Part shown: piece by piece, positions 26,805 to 35,489 of the stretch
Layout of the letters: each line of letters begins with the position of its first letter
Position numbering within the stretch: position 1 is the first letter of the stretch
Origin: Haloferula helveola
GTDB lineage: Bacteria; Verrucomicrobiota; Verrucomicrobiia; Verrucomicrobiales; Akkermansiaceae
Reading direction: 5' to 3'
Length of the DNA stretch: 64,000 nt
Assembly: GCF_037076345.1 (NCBI RefSeq)
Contig: NZ_AP024702.1
Location: forward strand, 2,976,001-3,040,000
Position numbers and translations under genes: made by a program
The notes under the pieces: generated by a model
What the model was told of the DNA's origin: nothing
Database searches by the model: none
Seen by the model: only the letters and a program-made list of their open reading frames with translations

Positions 26805-28013
26805 GTGGACAAGCGATTGCACGAACTTGATGCCTTGCGAGGTCTGGCGGCCTTGTCGGTTCTTTTTAGTCACCTTTTTCTGGTCCTGCCTCTGGTCTGG
26901 GGCACGGCGCACCCCCGAGGGCACCCGTGGTATCTGCAAATGTTCATGTTTAGCCCGTTGCGAATCTTTTGGGCAGGACACGAAGCCGTGATGTTTTTCT
27001 TCGTGCTCAGCGGGTTCGTGCTGGCTTTACCGTTCTTCGGCACGAAGCCGGCCGTTCCCTATCCGCTGTATTTGGCGAAACGCATCTTGAGAATCTACAG
27101 CCCATATATTGTGGCTGCGCTAGTGGCCATGGGATTAAGGGAGGTGCTATACAAGGGGGACGTAGGTGGCGTTTCCGGCTGGTTCAACCAGTCGTGGAAG
27201 GTGTCCGCGACTCCGGAAGCGATCGGCCAGCATCTTCTGATGATCGGTTCGTTCAATAACTCCGAGTTCAATCCGGTGTTATGGTCGCTCGTCCATGAGA
27301 TGCGAATTTCGATCGTGTTTCCACTGATTGCGCTCGGACTTGTTCGGCATCAGAAGATCGTGGTTGCTCTCCCGATCCTGTTCACGACGATTTACTGGCT
27401 GGCAGGTTCGCTGAATTTCCGAGGGATTATGTCGTTCGATCACGACTACTTCGCAACCCTTCACTACAGTGGCTTCTTCATTCTGGGATCGCTTTTGGCC
27501 AAGTATCGCAAGGGCCTAGTTAGGGTCCTGTCGGCAGCTTCCCGCTCCGGCAAGTTGGCACTGCTTTCCGCGGCCGTTCTAGCGTACACGAACCCATTCT
27601 GGTTTCCCTATATCGACGTCCCTGGGCCCGGATGGATCAACGCATTGTTTGCCAAGCGATGGTTCCATGAGTGGATCACCGCCGGCGGTGTGGCAGTTTT
27701 CATGCTCCTTGCCATCATGCCCGGAGTGATTTCCCGAGTCTTGCGAGCGAGGCCGCTGGTATTCCTCGGAGCCATATCATACAGCCTATACTTGTTTCAT
27801 GCGGTGATACTTAAGGCACTCGTAACCCTAGCTGCCGAAGAGTTTCCACTGGGAATCGTTCTTCTGTGCGTGGTGCCGGTGGCCTTGGTGGCCGCAGCGG
27901 CGAGCTGGCGCTGGATCGAAGTGCCGAGCATCCGACTCGGGAAATCCATCAGCGCATGGTGGTACCGCCACTTTCCCGAAACCCGCACCATGCGGTCCGA
28001 TAAGCTCCCCTGA
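26805..28013 (+). CDS. Acyltransferase-3 family membrane O-acyltransferase (OafA/NodX-like)
   Basis: 402 aa, about 10 hydrophobic segments. The N-terminal HELDALRGLAALSVLFSHLF carries the family R-G-L-A-A and H, and VMFFFVLSGFVLALPFF with R-I motif KRILRIYSPYI follows. Family members add acetyl or succinyl groups to polysaccharides using cytoplasmic acyl-CoA. GTG start at 26805. The upstream 52 bp is AT-rich without a clear element. One of three different acylation systems in this locus. Confidence 0.9.
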   Translation: MDKRLHELDALRGLAALSVLFSHLFLVLPLVWGTAHPRGHPWYLQMFMFSPLRIFWAGHEAVMFFFVLSGFVLALPFFGTKPAVPYPLYLAKRILRIYSPYIVAALVAMGLREVLYKGDVGGVSGWFNQSWKVSATPEAIGQHLLMIGSFNNSEFNPVLWSLVHEMRISIVFPLIALGLVRHQKIVVALPILFTTIYWLAGSLNFRGIMSFDHDYFATLHYSGFFILGSLLAKYRKGLVRVLSAASRSGKLALLSAAVLAYTNPFWFPYIDVPGPGWINALFAKRWFHEWITAGGVAVFMLLAIMPGVISRVLRARPLVFLGAISYSLYLFHAVILKALVTLAAEEFPLGIVLLCVVPVALVAAAASWRWIEVPSIRLGKSISAWWYRHFPETRTMRSDKLP

Positions 28014-28097
28014 AACTGTTGCTCCGGATGGGCCTCCGTCGCTCTCTCAGCTTGATTTCCAAGCACGTCGCACAACCCCGTTTTCCGCTTCCTCCAG

Positions 28098-29327
28098 ATG
28101 TCCGTTTTGTCAGCCAGCTCTTCGATCCGCCGACCCTCAGAAAAGTGGGTCATGGGAATGCCGTATCGGACCGATCACTATGGGCACTTCGCGCGTGCGC
28201 TGGAGAGTTCAGACAAGCTCCGGCTTGCCTGTTTGTGGACGAGGCGGGGATATCCCGGAATTCCCTTGGAAAAGACTCGACGGCTTCCGATCCTTGGGGG
28301 AATTGCCTATCTGACAGCCTGCTACGGGAACAAACTCGCGGCCGAGCGGCTCCGGTTTCGGATGTATCCGTTCTTTGACAAGTGGATGAGCTCCCACTTG
28401 AGGGACGGAGACAGTATCTACTCCAGCTACGGATATGCGAATACCAGCTTCCGCCGTACGAAGGAGCTGGGCGGGAACACTTTTGTCGACGGCGGCAACT
28501 CGCATCCCCGTTTGCTTTGGGGCGTCCTGAGTGAGGAGAACGAGAGGTGGGGAGTAGCCGAGGATCCCATCTCCCAATTCCATTACGAGCGATCGCTAGC
28601 GATGATGGAGGACACCGACTTTGTGGTCTCCCCGAGTTCATTCGTCACACGGTCGTTCCTAGATAACGGATTTACGTCGGAGCAGATCCTTCCGTCGTTC
28701 TACCCGGTGAATCTGTCCCTGTTTCACCCTGCCGAGGACGTAAGGCCCGCCAATCGCCCGTTTACCCTCATCAACACCTCGGGACTCTCCTTCCGGAAGG
28801 GTACTCCTTACTTGTTGGAGATGTTTCGGCGGATCCACCGGCAGATTCCTCGTGCTCGATTCCAAGTCACTCGAAGCGACGACCTTCACCCGGAAATCGA
28901 GCGGCTGCTCAAGGAGTATTCGGAGCTTCCGATCGAGTGGATGAACTACATGCGGCATGAGGAAATGGCCCAACGTTTCAGGCAAGCGGACCTACTCGTG
29001 CTTCCGTCGCTGGAAGACGGTTTCGCTCGGGTCGTGACCGAGGCCATGTCCTGCGGCCTGCCTGTGATCGTTTCTGAAAATACGGGGGCCTGCGATCTTG
29101 TCACCCCGGGCGTGACCGGCTCAGTACATCCTATCCGGGACGTCGAGTCCATGGTGGACTCAGCCCTGGGGTGGTGGGAGAGGATCCGGGAAGGCTACCG
29201 CCCGGCGGTGGTCGATCTCCAGTCAAGGTTGTCACCCGATGCATACGCCAAAAGGATACTGGACATGATCAAAGGGCTCGAGTCCCTGCATCGCGTGGAA
29301 TCGGTGAAAGAGGTAATCGCGCCGTGA
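28098..29327 (+). CDS. GT4-like glycosyltransferase
   Basis: 409 aa from ATG 28098; ATG 28152 (MGMPYRTDHY) is a credible shorter start because residues 1-18 look unconserved. C-terminal donor domain includes FTLINTSGLSFRKGTPYLLE and LPSLEDGFARVVTEAMSCGL, the GT4 E-x7-E region. The N-terminal domain is less typical for the family. Ends in TGATG, sharing one base with the next gene's start. GC content returns to the high level of the flanks within this gene. Confidence 0.87.
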   Translation: MSVLSASSSIRRPSEKWVMGMPYRTDHYGHFARALESSDKLRLACLWTRRGYPGIPLEKTRRLPILGGIAYLTACYGNKLAAERLRFRMYPFFDKWMSSHLRDGDSIYSSYGYANTSFRRTKELGGNTFVDGGNSHPRLLWGVLSEENERWGVAEDPISQFHYERSLAMMEDTDFVVSPSSFVTRSFLDNGFTSEQILPSFYPVNLSLFHPAEDVRPANRPFTLINTSGLSFRKGTPYLLEMFRRIHRQIPRARFQVTRSDDLHPEIERLLKEYSELPIEWMNYMRHEEMAQRFRQADLLVLPSLEDGFARVVTEAMSCGLPVIVSENTGACDLVTPGVTGSVHPIRDVESMVDSALGWWERIREGYRPAVVDLQSRLSPDAYAKRILDMIKGLESLHRVESVKEVIAP

Positions 29328-29893
29328 TGAAGCGAGTGGTTTTAGGATTGATCCGGGCTGGATGCCGCACATGGCTGCAGTGCAGGGGATGTGAAGTTGG
29401 AATTGGAGTATTGGGCCAAGGCTTGCCGTACGTACGTCGAAAGGGTTCGGGCCGGGTCATTCTCGGTGACCACGTAACGGTGAACGCGGCTCGCTGGGCC
29501 AACTGGCTGGGGACGCCGGGAGCGATGATTCTGAGTGTCGAGGACGGAGCTGTGCTCCGTATCAGGAGGGGCGCCGGAGTTTCCTCGTCACAGATCATCG
29601 CCAACGTCGAGATCGATATCGGCGAAGACTCGATGCTGGGAGCCGGCTGCCTGCTCTGCGATTCCGACATGCATGAGGTGCCGCTGGGTTCCGGCAAGCC
29701 GGTGTCGGCGGCTCCGATCCGCATTGGCAAGGGGGTCTTCGTCGGGGCGCGGTGCATCATTCTGAAGGGGGTGACGATCGGCGACGGCGCGGTTGTCGGT
29801 GCCGGCTCGGTGGTGGTCCGGAATGTCCCGCCGCACACCACGGTGGCGGGGAACCCGGCGCGTCCGGTGGGCAAATCCGATCCGAATCGGTGA
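29327..29893 (+). CDS. Hexapeptide-repeat O-acetyltransferase (left-handed beta-helix)
   Basis: 188 aa from ATG 29327, overlapping the previous stop by one base; GTG 29324 is the alternative. Imperfect hexapeptide repeats run from about residue 70 to 165, ending with the acetyltransferase signature IRIGKGVFVGARCIILKGVT, IGDGAVVGAGSVV and AGNPARPVG. The catalytic histidine is probably in CDSDMHEVPLG. Acetylates a sugar hydroxyl or amino group with acetyl-CoA. It is WcaF/NodL-like in design. Overlaps the following gene by 4 nt. Confidence 0.9.
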   Translation: MKRVVLGLIRAGCRTWLQCRGCEVGIGVLGQGLPYVRRKGSGRVILGDHVTVNAARWANWLGTPGAMILSVEDGAVLRIRRGAGVSSSQIIANVEIDIGEDSMLGAGCLLCDSDMHEVPLGSGKPVSAAPIRIGKGVFVGARCIILKGVTIGDGAVVGAGSVVVRNVPPHTTVAGNPARPVGKSDPNR

Positions 29894-31047
29894 AAAAGCA
29901 TCGCGTAGCAATCCTCGCGGATTTTCCGCTAAAGGCGCTCGAAGGAGCGAGCGGACGGGGCGGCGGGCAGGCATCGACCTGGCTGCCTCAACTGGCGTCC
30001 GCGTTCGAAGCCCGGCCGGATCTCGACGTCCACTGGCTGGTGCTCGACCGGACCAGCCGCCGCCATCGGTCGGTCGAAGCGCTGGGCCAGCATTTCCACC
30101 GAGTCCCCTCGCTTCCGTTCTCCGCGAATCTGGCGCTTCGCTACCTGCCGGCCCGCTGGTCGTTCAGGCGCGTGCTGGGCAGGATTCGCCCGGATGTCAT
30201 TCATGCGTGGGGTGCCGAACAGATCTACCCGGCCGCGCTTCAGGATTTCAACGGCCCGGGGGTGTTCTCGCTGAATGGCGCGCTGAACCACTACCGGAAG
30301 ATCGGCGGGCTCCCCGACGACTGGCGCTGGCGTACTATGGTTTCCAGCGAGGCGGGGTTCGTGAAAGCCGCGACGGTGGTCACCGCGGAGTCTCCGTGGG
30401 CGCGCGAGCGGATCATGGAGCTTGACCCGGCGGCTGATTGCCGTGTGGTCGAGTACGGCGTGCATCGTAGGTTTTTCGACACCCCGTGGCGTCCGGATCC
30501 CGATGATCCGTACGCGCTGTATGTCGGTGGCGGCGGACATCGGAAGGGGACGGACGTGCTTTACGGCGCGCTCGCCCGCATGGGGCCGAGGAACTGGAGG
30601 ATGTGCTTCGCGGGGGACGAGGCGCTTCGGCTTGAGGTCGAGCGATCCGGTGCGCCGGGTTGCGAGTATCTCGGCATGCTCGCCTGGGACCGTCTGACCG
30701 AAGCGCTGTCGAAGGCGTGGTGCGTCGTCGTTCCGACACGGGCCGACACCGGGCCCACGGTGGTGAAGGAAGCCCGGGTGGTGGGCGTGCCTGTGATCGG
30801 AACGGTCAATGGGGGCCTGAGGGATTATGTGCGGAGCGGGGTCAACGGGCTCACGGTCGACCCCCTCGATGAGGAGCACCTGGTTCGGGCGCTCGATGAT
30901 GTGATGGGCTCCTTCGCGCGGGCCGAGGCTCTCGGGAAAGGGCGGCACGAGGAGGACCGGGCGGATTTCGATCCGGATCTCACCGCGGCCAGGCTGGCGT
31001 CAATCTACCACGAGGTCGCGTCGACCGGAGGAGGTCGCGAATGCTGA
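29890..31047 (+). CDS. GT4 family glycosyltransferase
   Basis: 385 aa from GTG 29890 (overlap GTGA with the acetyltransferase). N-terminal KKHRVAILADFPLK with RGGGQASTWLPQL, a Gly-rich acceptor loop. The donor domain has YVGGGGHRKGTDVLYGAL and PTRADTGPTVVKEARVVGVP, in which the first donor-binding glutamate position appears replaced, so the E-x7-E is imperfect. Overlaps the next gene by 7 nt and is part of a coupled run from 28098 to 32147. Confidence 0.86.
   Translation: MKKHRVAILADFPLKALEGASGRGGGQASTWLPQLASAFEARPDLDVHWLVLDRTSRRHRSVEALGQHFHRVPSLPFSANLALRYLPARWSFRRVLGRIRPDVIHAWGAEQIYPAALQDFNGPGVFSLNGALNHYRKIGGLPDDWRWRTMVSSEAGFVKAATVVTAESPWARERIMELDPAADCRVVEYGVHRRFFDTPWRPDPDDPYALYVGGGGHRKGTDVLYGALARMGPRNWRMCFAGDEALRLEVERSGAPGCEYLGMLAWDRLTEALSKAWCVVVPTRADTGPTVVKEARVVGVPVIGTVNGGLRDYVRSGVNGLTVDPLDEEHLVRALDDVMGSFARAEALGKGRHEEDRADFDPDLTAARLASIYHEVASTGGGREC
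31026..31033 (+). promoter_or_regulatory. Strong Shine-Dalgarno for the GT61 gene
   Basis: GGAGGAGG lies within the end of the preceding GT4 gene, 7 nt before ATG 31041, and supports that start and translational coupling. Most other genes in this window lack such a strong site. Confidence 0.6.
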
Positions 31048-32147
31048 AAACCGCCGGCTTCCGGGGGGTCAAGGCGGTTGACCGGATCTTCGGCCATCTG
31101 CCTTCGCTCAGAGCCTTTCAGCCTTTGAAAGGAAGTTTCTCCGCCATGGAACGCCTTGATGGCGGGCGCTACGACGGTGCGGTCCTCGAACGCTGTCAGC
31201 CAATCGGTCATTGTCCCGAGGGCTCGGTTACCGAGAGATGTGGACTCGGGCAGCACGACTTCCAACCTTGGTCCGCATTCTGGACCCGCTGCGAGGATGC
31301 CCGGCTGGTGGGATCCATGTGGCACTGGCGCGATCCCGACGACCGGATCTGCCGGGAAGGAGTCTTCGGACTGACCGAGCGCCGTCGTCTCGGCGAGGAC
31401 GGAATCGGCGTGCAGTGGTTTCCCGGGAGGCCCATCACGCTTCCGGGTGCGTGGACTTCGATCGCTTCAAACTGGGGGGACGGCAGGAACTACTTCCACT
31501 GGATTTTCGACAGTCTGACGCGTCTTCAGGTGCGGGAATCTTTGCCTGAGGAGACGAAGATCCTGATTCCGGTTTCAACTGCTCCGTATATTTCCGAAAC
31601 CCTCGAAATGCTGGGTCTGTCCGACCTTGCGGCGAGCCCGTCGGTCCGCACGGTTCGTCCGGAGCGATATTACTTCTGCTCCCCGACGGCGATGACCGGG
31701 GTTTGGAATCCTTCGGGCTTCGGATGGTTGAAGGAGCGGTTCTCGACGTTCTTTTCCGGTCCCGGGAGTGGTGGGCGCGTGTTCCTGACGCGGCGCGGGA
31801 CGAACCGGGTTCCGGCCGACCTTGAACGGATCGAGAAATCGTTCGAGGCAGAAGGTTTCAAGGTCGTGGATTGCGGAAAGCTGAGCGTGCGTGAGCAGAT
31901 CCTACTGGCGAGCGGGGCGACCGCGATCGCCGGGATTCACGGTGCGGCGATGAGCAATCTGATCTGGGCGCGGCCCGGGACACCGGTGCTTGAGCTTTTC
32001 CAGTCGTCCTACCTCAACGGGTGCTATGAACAGATCGCGTTCCATGGAGAACTCGACTACGCATTCTCGATTCTCGACCGTCCGTCCGCGATGACGGACC
32101 TGGGCGAGTGGTTCGAGCGGCTGCCTTCGGCCACCCGGCCCGACTGA
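31041..32147 (+). CDS. GT61 family glycosyltransferase (DUF563)
   Basis: 368 aa, no membrane segment. The GT61 core is clear: SNWGDGRNYFHWIFDSLTRL (about residues 142-161), FLTRRGTNRVPADLERI with conserved RR, and the C-terminal GIHGAAMSNLIWARPGTPVL. Members in bacteria act in capsule and LPS synthesis; plant relatives transfer xylose or arabinose. It overlaps the previous GT4 gene by 7 nt. The donor sugar is unknown. Confidence 0.9.
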   Translation: MLKTAGFRGVKAVDRIFGHLPSLRAFQPLKGSFSAMERLDGGRYDGAVLERCQPIGHCPEGSVTERCGLGQHDFQPWSAFWTRCEDARLVGSMWHWRDPDDRICREGVFGLTERRRLGEDGIGVQWFPGRPITLPGAWTSIASNWGDGRNYFHWIFDSLTRLQVRESLPEETKILIPVSTAPYISETLEMLGLSDLAASPSVRTVRPERYYFCSPTAMTGVWNPSGFGWLKERFSTFFSGPGSGGRVFLTRRGTNRVPADLERIEKSFEAEGFKVVDCGKLSVREQILLASGATAIAGIHGAAMSNLIWARPGTPVLELFQSSYLNGCYEQIAFHGELDYAFSILDRPSAMTDLGEWFERLPSATRPD

Positions 32148-32162
32148 TCAGGAATTCCGGCC

Positions 32163-33749
32163 ATGTTTTTCCATTCTTGGGAGTTCCTGATCCTGCTGGT
32201 TGCCACCGCGGTGGCATATTACCTGCCGGTCGTCTGCGGCAGGCGTCGGGTGTGGCAGGTCTCGCTGCTGCTGATCGCGAGCGCCGTTTTCTACGCGTGG
32301 GAAAATCCGAAGCTGCTGCTCCTGCTCGGCGTGTCCTGCGTGATCAACGCGGTGGCCGTCGAACGTATCCTGTTCTGGAAGTCCAAGGTAGCGTCCTCTC
32401 GCCGAGAGGGCACGGAGAAGGAGGCGGACGCGCTGGAGCAAGATGCTCCCTCGGCGAGGGAGCGCCACCTTGAGCACCGGGCCCGTCGGTGGCTGGTGGG
32501 GACCGTTGCCGCGAACTTGGGGCTGCTGGCATTCTTCAAGTACGCCGGTTTCATCGCCGGTTGGTTGCCTGAAGGATGGATGGGCAAGTCGATGCTCGAA
32601 TGGCTGCGCGGCATCCCGTTGCCGGTCGGCATCTCGTTCTACACCTTTCAGGGCATCAGCCTAGTCGTCGACACATGGAGGCGGGACATCAGTCCGCACT
32701 CGATGGCCATGATCAGAAGGCGAGGTCGCGATCGTCCGGCTTCGATCCGGGACCTCTCCTTCTACATCAGCTTTTTCCCCCAACTGGTCGCCGGTCCGAT
32801 CGTCAAGGCTCATGATTTCCTCGACCAGATCGGCGCCAAACGGTGGGGAGACATCGACTGGATCACGGTGCGGCGGGGTCTGGTCACCGGCTACTTCCTG
32901 AAGATCTTCGTCGCGGACAACCTCGCCGAGCAGACCGGGGTGCTGGCTCTCGGTGCGGACAAGGTGGAGGGCATGAGCACCGTGGTGAGCATGTCATTGC
33001 TGTATGGATACTCGTTGCAGATCTTCGCTGACTTCGCCGGCTACTCGCTCATCGCGATCGGGCTCGGGGCGTTGTTCGGCTACAAGCTGCCGCCGAACTT
33101 CAACTTCCCGTATCTCTCGACAAGCATCACGGAGTTCTGGAGGCGCTGGCATCTGTCGCTATCCTCGTGGCTTCGCGACTACCTTTACATTCCGTTGGGC
33201 GGAAATCGCAAAGGCGGCGGTCGAACCTACTTCAACCTGTTCCTGGTCATGTTTCTTGGGGGCCTTTGGCACGGTGCCGCGTGGAAATTCGCCCTTTGGG
33301 GTTCGCTCCATGGCGTTTTTCTGGCGGCCGAGCGATTGGTCCAGCGTGGAGCAAAGAGCGGAGAACAGAGATTGAATCCGAGGAAGAGTTCTCGACTCCG
33401 TTCACTGTTCTCCAAGCTCTTTGCTTGTTCGAAGTGGTTCCTCACCTTCCATCTGGTCACGCTGCTGTGGCTGACTTTCATGATGCCTGACTTGGAGAGC
33501 ATCGGGGCGTTTTTCCATGCGGCCGGTTCGCTGCGCTTCGGTTTCTCGGGCCCGCCGGTTTTTGCGCTGGCCTTCTACGGAACCACGGTCGTCGCCTACC
33601 ACGCGTGGGGCTGGCTGTCGGAGCATCGCGACGTTCTGGCTCGCAAGCTCGCGCGATCGCCGCTGGAACCCTTATGCCACTCGCTGATGGTCTTCCTGGT
33701 AGTCACCAATCCGGGGGCTCCACGGGGCTTCATCTACTTCCAATTCTGA
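32163..33749 (+). CDS. MBOAT-family O-acyltransferase (AlgI-like) carrying two repeat-derived insertions
   Basis: 528 aa, polytopic. It transfers acyl groups across the membrane to a periplasmic partner that modifies the polysaccharide, as AlgI does in alginate acetylation. Hallmarks are FYISFFPQLVAGPI, FADFAGYSLIAIGLG, ITEFWRRWHLSLSSWLRDYL, YIPLGGNRKG and the catalytic-histidine motif FLGGLWHGAAW. Residues about 75-103 are encoded by a REP element and residues about 396-421 by a heptamer-periodic repeat. Both lie in hydrophilic loops and keep the frame. It is longer than typical AlgI (about 470 aa) by roughly these two inserts. The SGNH partner is at 34620. Confidence 0.92.
   Translation: MFFHSWEFLILLVATAVAYYLPVVCGRRRVWQVSLLLIASAVFYAWENPKLLLLLGVSCVINAVAVERILFWKSKVASSRREGTEKEADALEQDAPSARERHLEHRARRWLVGTVAANLGLLAFFKYAGFIAGWLPEGWMGKSMLEWLRGIPLPVGISFYTFQGISLVVDTWRRDISPHSMAMIRRRGRDRPASIRDLSFYISFFPQLVAGPIVKAHDFLDQIGAKRWGDIDWITVRRGLVTGYFLKIFVADNLAEQTGVLALGADKVEGMSTVVSMSLLYGYSLQIFADFAGYSLIAIGLGALFGYKLPPNFNFPYLSTSITEFWRRWHLSLSSWLRDYLYIPLGGNRKGGGRTYFNLFLVMFLGGLWHGAAWKFALWGSLHGVFLAAERLVQRGAKSGEQRLNPRKSSRLRSLFSKLFACSKWFLTFHLVTLLWLTFMMPDLESIGAFFHAAGSLRFGFSGPPVFALAFYGTTVVAYHAWGWLSEHRDVLARKLARSPLEPLCHSLMVFLVVTNPGAPRGFIYFQF
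32385..32471. repeat. REP element inside the MBOAT coding sequence
   Basis: Outer ends AAGGTAGCG and CGCCACCTT are near-inverted. Inner hairpins are CCTCTC/GAGAGG (32395-32409, loop GCC) and GCTCCCTC/GAGGGAGC (32445-32463, loop GGC). These hairpins match the stem and loop design of REPs flanking the RAYT, and the tail GCGCCACCTTGAG is identical to one near 7350. The element is about 87 bp (29 codons), so the reading frame is kept. It encodes a charged linker rich in R, E and S. Confidence 0.85.
33349..33426. repeat. Heptamer-periodic inverted repeat inside the MBOAT coding sequence
   Basis: The left arm is four contiguous 7-bp units starting GAGC or GA (33349-33376). The right arm is six contiguous 7-bp units on the minus strand (33385-33426), beginning at the far end with AAGCAAA then GAGCTTG. 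The total of 78 bp is 26 codons, so the frame is kept. It encodes a basic, serine-rich linker. The arms match the pattern of the intergenic element at 1161-1253. Confidence 0.75.
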
Positions 33750-33753
33750 CCCA

Positions 33754-34623
33754 ATGAGCACCGCCCCGGCCCAATCCGTGCCTCCCGGTTTCGCTTCGCT
33801 CGCGCTCGCCCGCGGCGTGGTCGGCTTTTACAGGCTGTGGCACGGGACTCTCGGACTCCGGGGAGCGGGCCGGCTGATCAACCACCTGTCGCCACGGCTT
33901 TCCGGGCTCCAATGCTACCCGCTGCGGCTTCCGAACGGACATATTGCCGAAGTCGATTTCCGGGAGCTGTCAGCCTTCGGATGGCTCAACACGATGCTGG
34001 GCGATGACAATCAGGAGACACCGTTGATCGAAGCAATCGCTGCCCATCTCTCCGGGGACAGCGTGTTCTGGGATATCGGTGCGAATGCTGGAATCCTGAG
34101 CGCGGAGATCGCTCGCAGGACCGCGATCGGAGAACATCATTATTTCGAGCCGAACCCGCGTATCTACCCGTGGGCCGAGGCGGCTCTCTCGCACCTGCCG
34201 CAGGCCCGCGGGCATCCGGTCGCGGTGTCGAGTTCCGAGGGCACCGCGACCCTGTTCATACCGGTCAACCTGAGCGCGTTCGGCTCGCTGGAGGGCAACT
34301 GCCGCGGCGAAGCGATCAGGGTCGAGGTGGAGACCGTGTCGGGAGACCTTCTCGTATACGAACGTGGCTTGGCTCCGCCGTCGGTAATCAAGATCGACAC
34401 CGAGGGTCACGAGGTCGAGGTCATGGGCGGTATGCGGCGACTGGTCGCCGAATACCGGCCGCTGGTTTTCTTCGAGCACATCGAATTGTCCGACGAACAG
34501 GTCCGGGCGATGACGCCCGAAGGTTATCGCGTCGGCACCCTGTGCGATACTACGGGAGCCATTCTAGATCGGCTCGACCGGAGCGCGGGACACAACTCGG
34601 CGCTTGTGCCGACGGAACGATGA
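33754..34623 (+). CDS. FkbM family methyltransferase
   Basis: 289 aa. SAM-binding motif VFWDIGANAGILSAEIA (about 104-120), YFEPNP, then the FkbM signature VIKIDTEGHEVEVMGGMRR and EYRPLVFFEH. FkbM enzymes O-methylate sugars or polyketides; here the target is presumably a sugar hydroxyl of the EPS. It lies between the MBOAT gene (4 nt upstream) and the SGNH gene (4-nt overlap), splitting the acylation pair. Confidence 0.9.
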   Translation: MSTAPAQSVPPGFASLALARGVVGFYRLWHGTLGLRGAGRLINHLSPRLSGLQCYPLRLPNGHIAEVDFRELSAFGWLNTMLGDDNQETPLIEAIAAHLSGDSVFWDIGANAGILSAEIARRTAIGEHHYFEPNPRIYPWAEAALSHLPQARGHPVAVSSSEGTATLFIPVNLSAFGSLEGNCRGEAIRVEVETVSGDLLVYERGLAPPSVIKIDTEGHEVEVMGGMRRLVAEYRPLVFFEHIELSDEQVRAMTPEGYRVGTLCDTTGAILDRLDRSAGHNSALVPTER

Positions 34624-35489
34624 GATACGCGGTCACATGGGCTCTGGGGCTCGTCCTCTGCTTCACGGTCCAGGGCGTTGCGCTGCGTCTTGTCGGCGGA
34701 CGAACGATCAAGAGCGAGTCGAACTATTTCTCGTCTCTGGGTCGGATCCAGGCGGGAGTCCGTGGCGAACCCCGCGTGATGATGCTGGGGTCGTCGATCA
34801 CCGGTCGGCTGCCCGACCGGGCGCAGGGATTCAACGGGCTCGCGAATTTGGGGTGTGATGGCGGTAGCGCGGCCGACACCTTGAGGGCGATCGACCAGGG
34901 TTTGTTGCCCGCCGCTCCGGTTCTGCTCGTGGAAGCCAATTCGCTTCACCTCGCCATGCCGGGTGGCACGAGCGAGGTCGGCCAGGCCATCCATCGCCCT
35001 TGGTTCCGCGTCGGAGTGGAAGTGCCGGCCGTCAGCTCCTACGCCCGGCCTGCAGCGTTCGCCTACTCCCGTCTTCTGGCGACCCGGACGGGGGGATTCG
35101 GCGACGCCCACCGCGATGATCTGGGCCTCGGGTCCGCCCCGTCCACTCCAGCCTGGAGATGGGACATCTCGGAAATCGACGCTCTCGCGCGGCGCTACTC
35201 CGATGAGCTGGTGGACGTGATCCGGAGGGTCGAGCAGGCCGGCTCGCGAGTCATCGTCGTGCTGCTACCGCCAGCCAGGATGGAGGGTGGGGAACCGCCG
35301 CCATGGTTGCGCCGCACGATCTCGGAGTCGGGTGCCGAGTGGTGGGATCTCGGCACCGACGTGGATCCCGGGCTGGTCCAACTGACGGATGGCGTGCACA
35401 TGGATGGCGGCACCGCAGTGCGGACAGTGAATTCCATCCGCTCGGGTTTGAACTTGCCCGACCCAACCGCCAACGTTCTCCAGAGATGA
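34620..35489 (+). CDS. SGNH-like membrane-anchored acyltransferase partner (AlgJ/AlgX-type)
   Basis: 289 aa from ATG 34620 (ATGA overlap). The N-terminal hydrophobic segment (residues 4-24) is an uncleaved anchor or signal. SGNH blocks are visible: MLGSSIT (block I serine, about residue 58), NLGCDGGSA (block II), LLVEANS (block III-like) and DGVHMDGG (block V Asp and His, about 260). Such proteins receive acyl groups from an MBOAT protein and place them on the polymer in the periplasm. The MBOAT gene at 32163 is the likely partner. Function inferred from motifs and context. Confidence 0.78.
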   Translation: MRYAVTWALGLVLCFTVQGVALRLVGGRTIKSESNYFSSLGRIQAGVRGEPRVMMLGSSITGRLPDRAQGFNGLANLGCDGGSAADTLRAIDQGLLPAAPVLLVEANSLHLAMPGGTSEVGQAIHRPWFRVGVEVPAVSSYARPAAFAYSRLLATRTGGFGDAHRDDLGLGSAPSTPAWRWDISEIDALARRYSDELVDVIRRVEQAGSRVIVVLLPPARMEGGEPPPWLRRTISESGAEWWDLGTDVDPGLVQLTDGVHMDGGTAVRTVNSIRSGLNLPDPTANVLQR

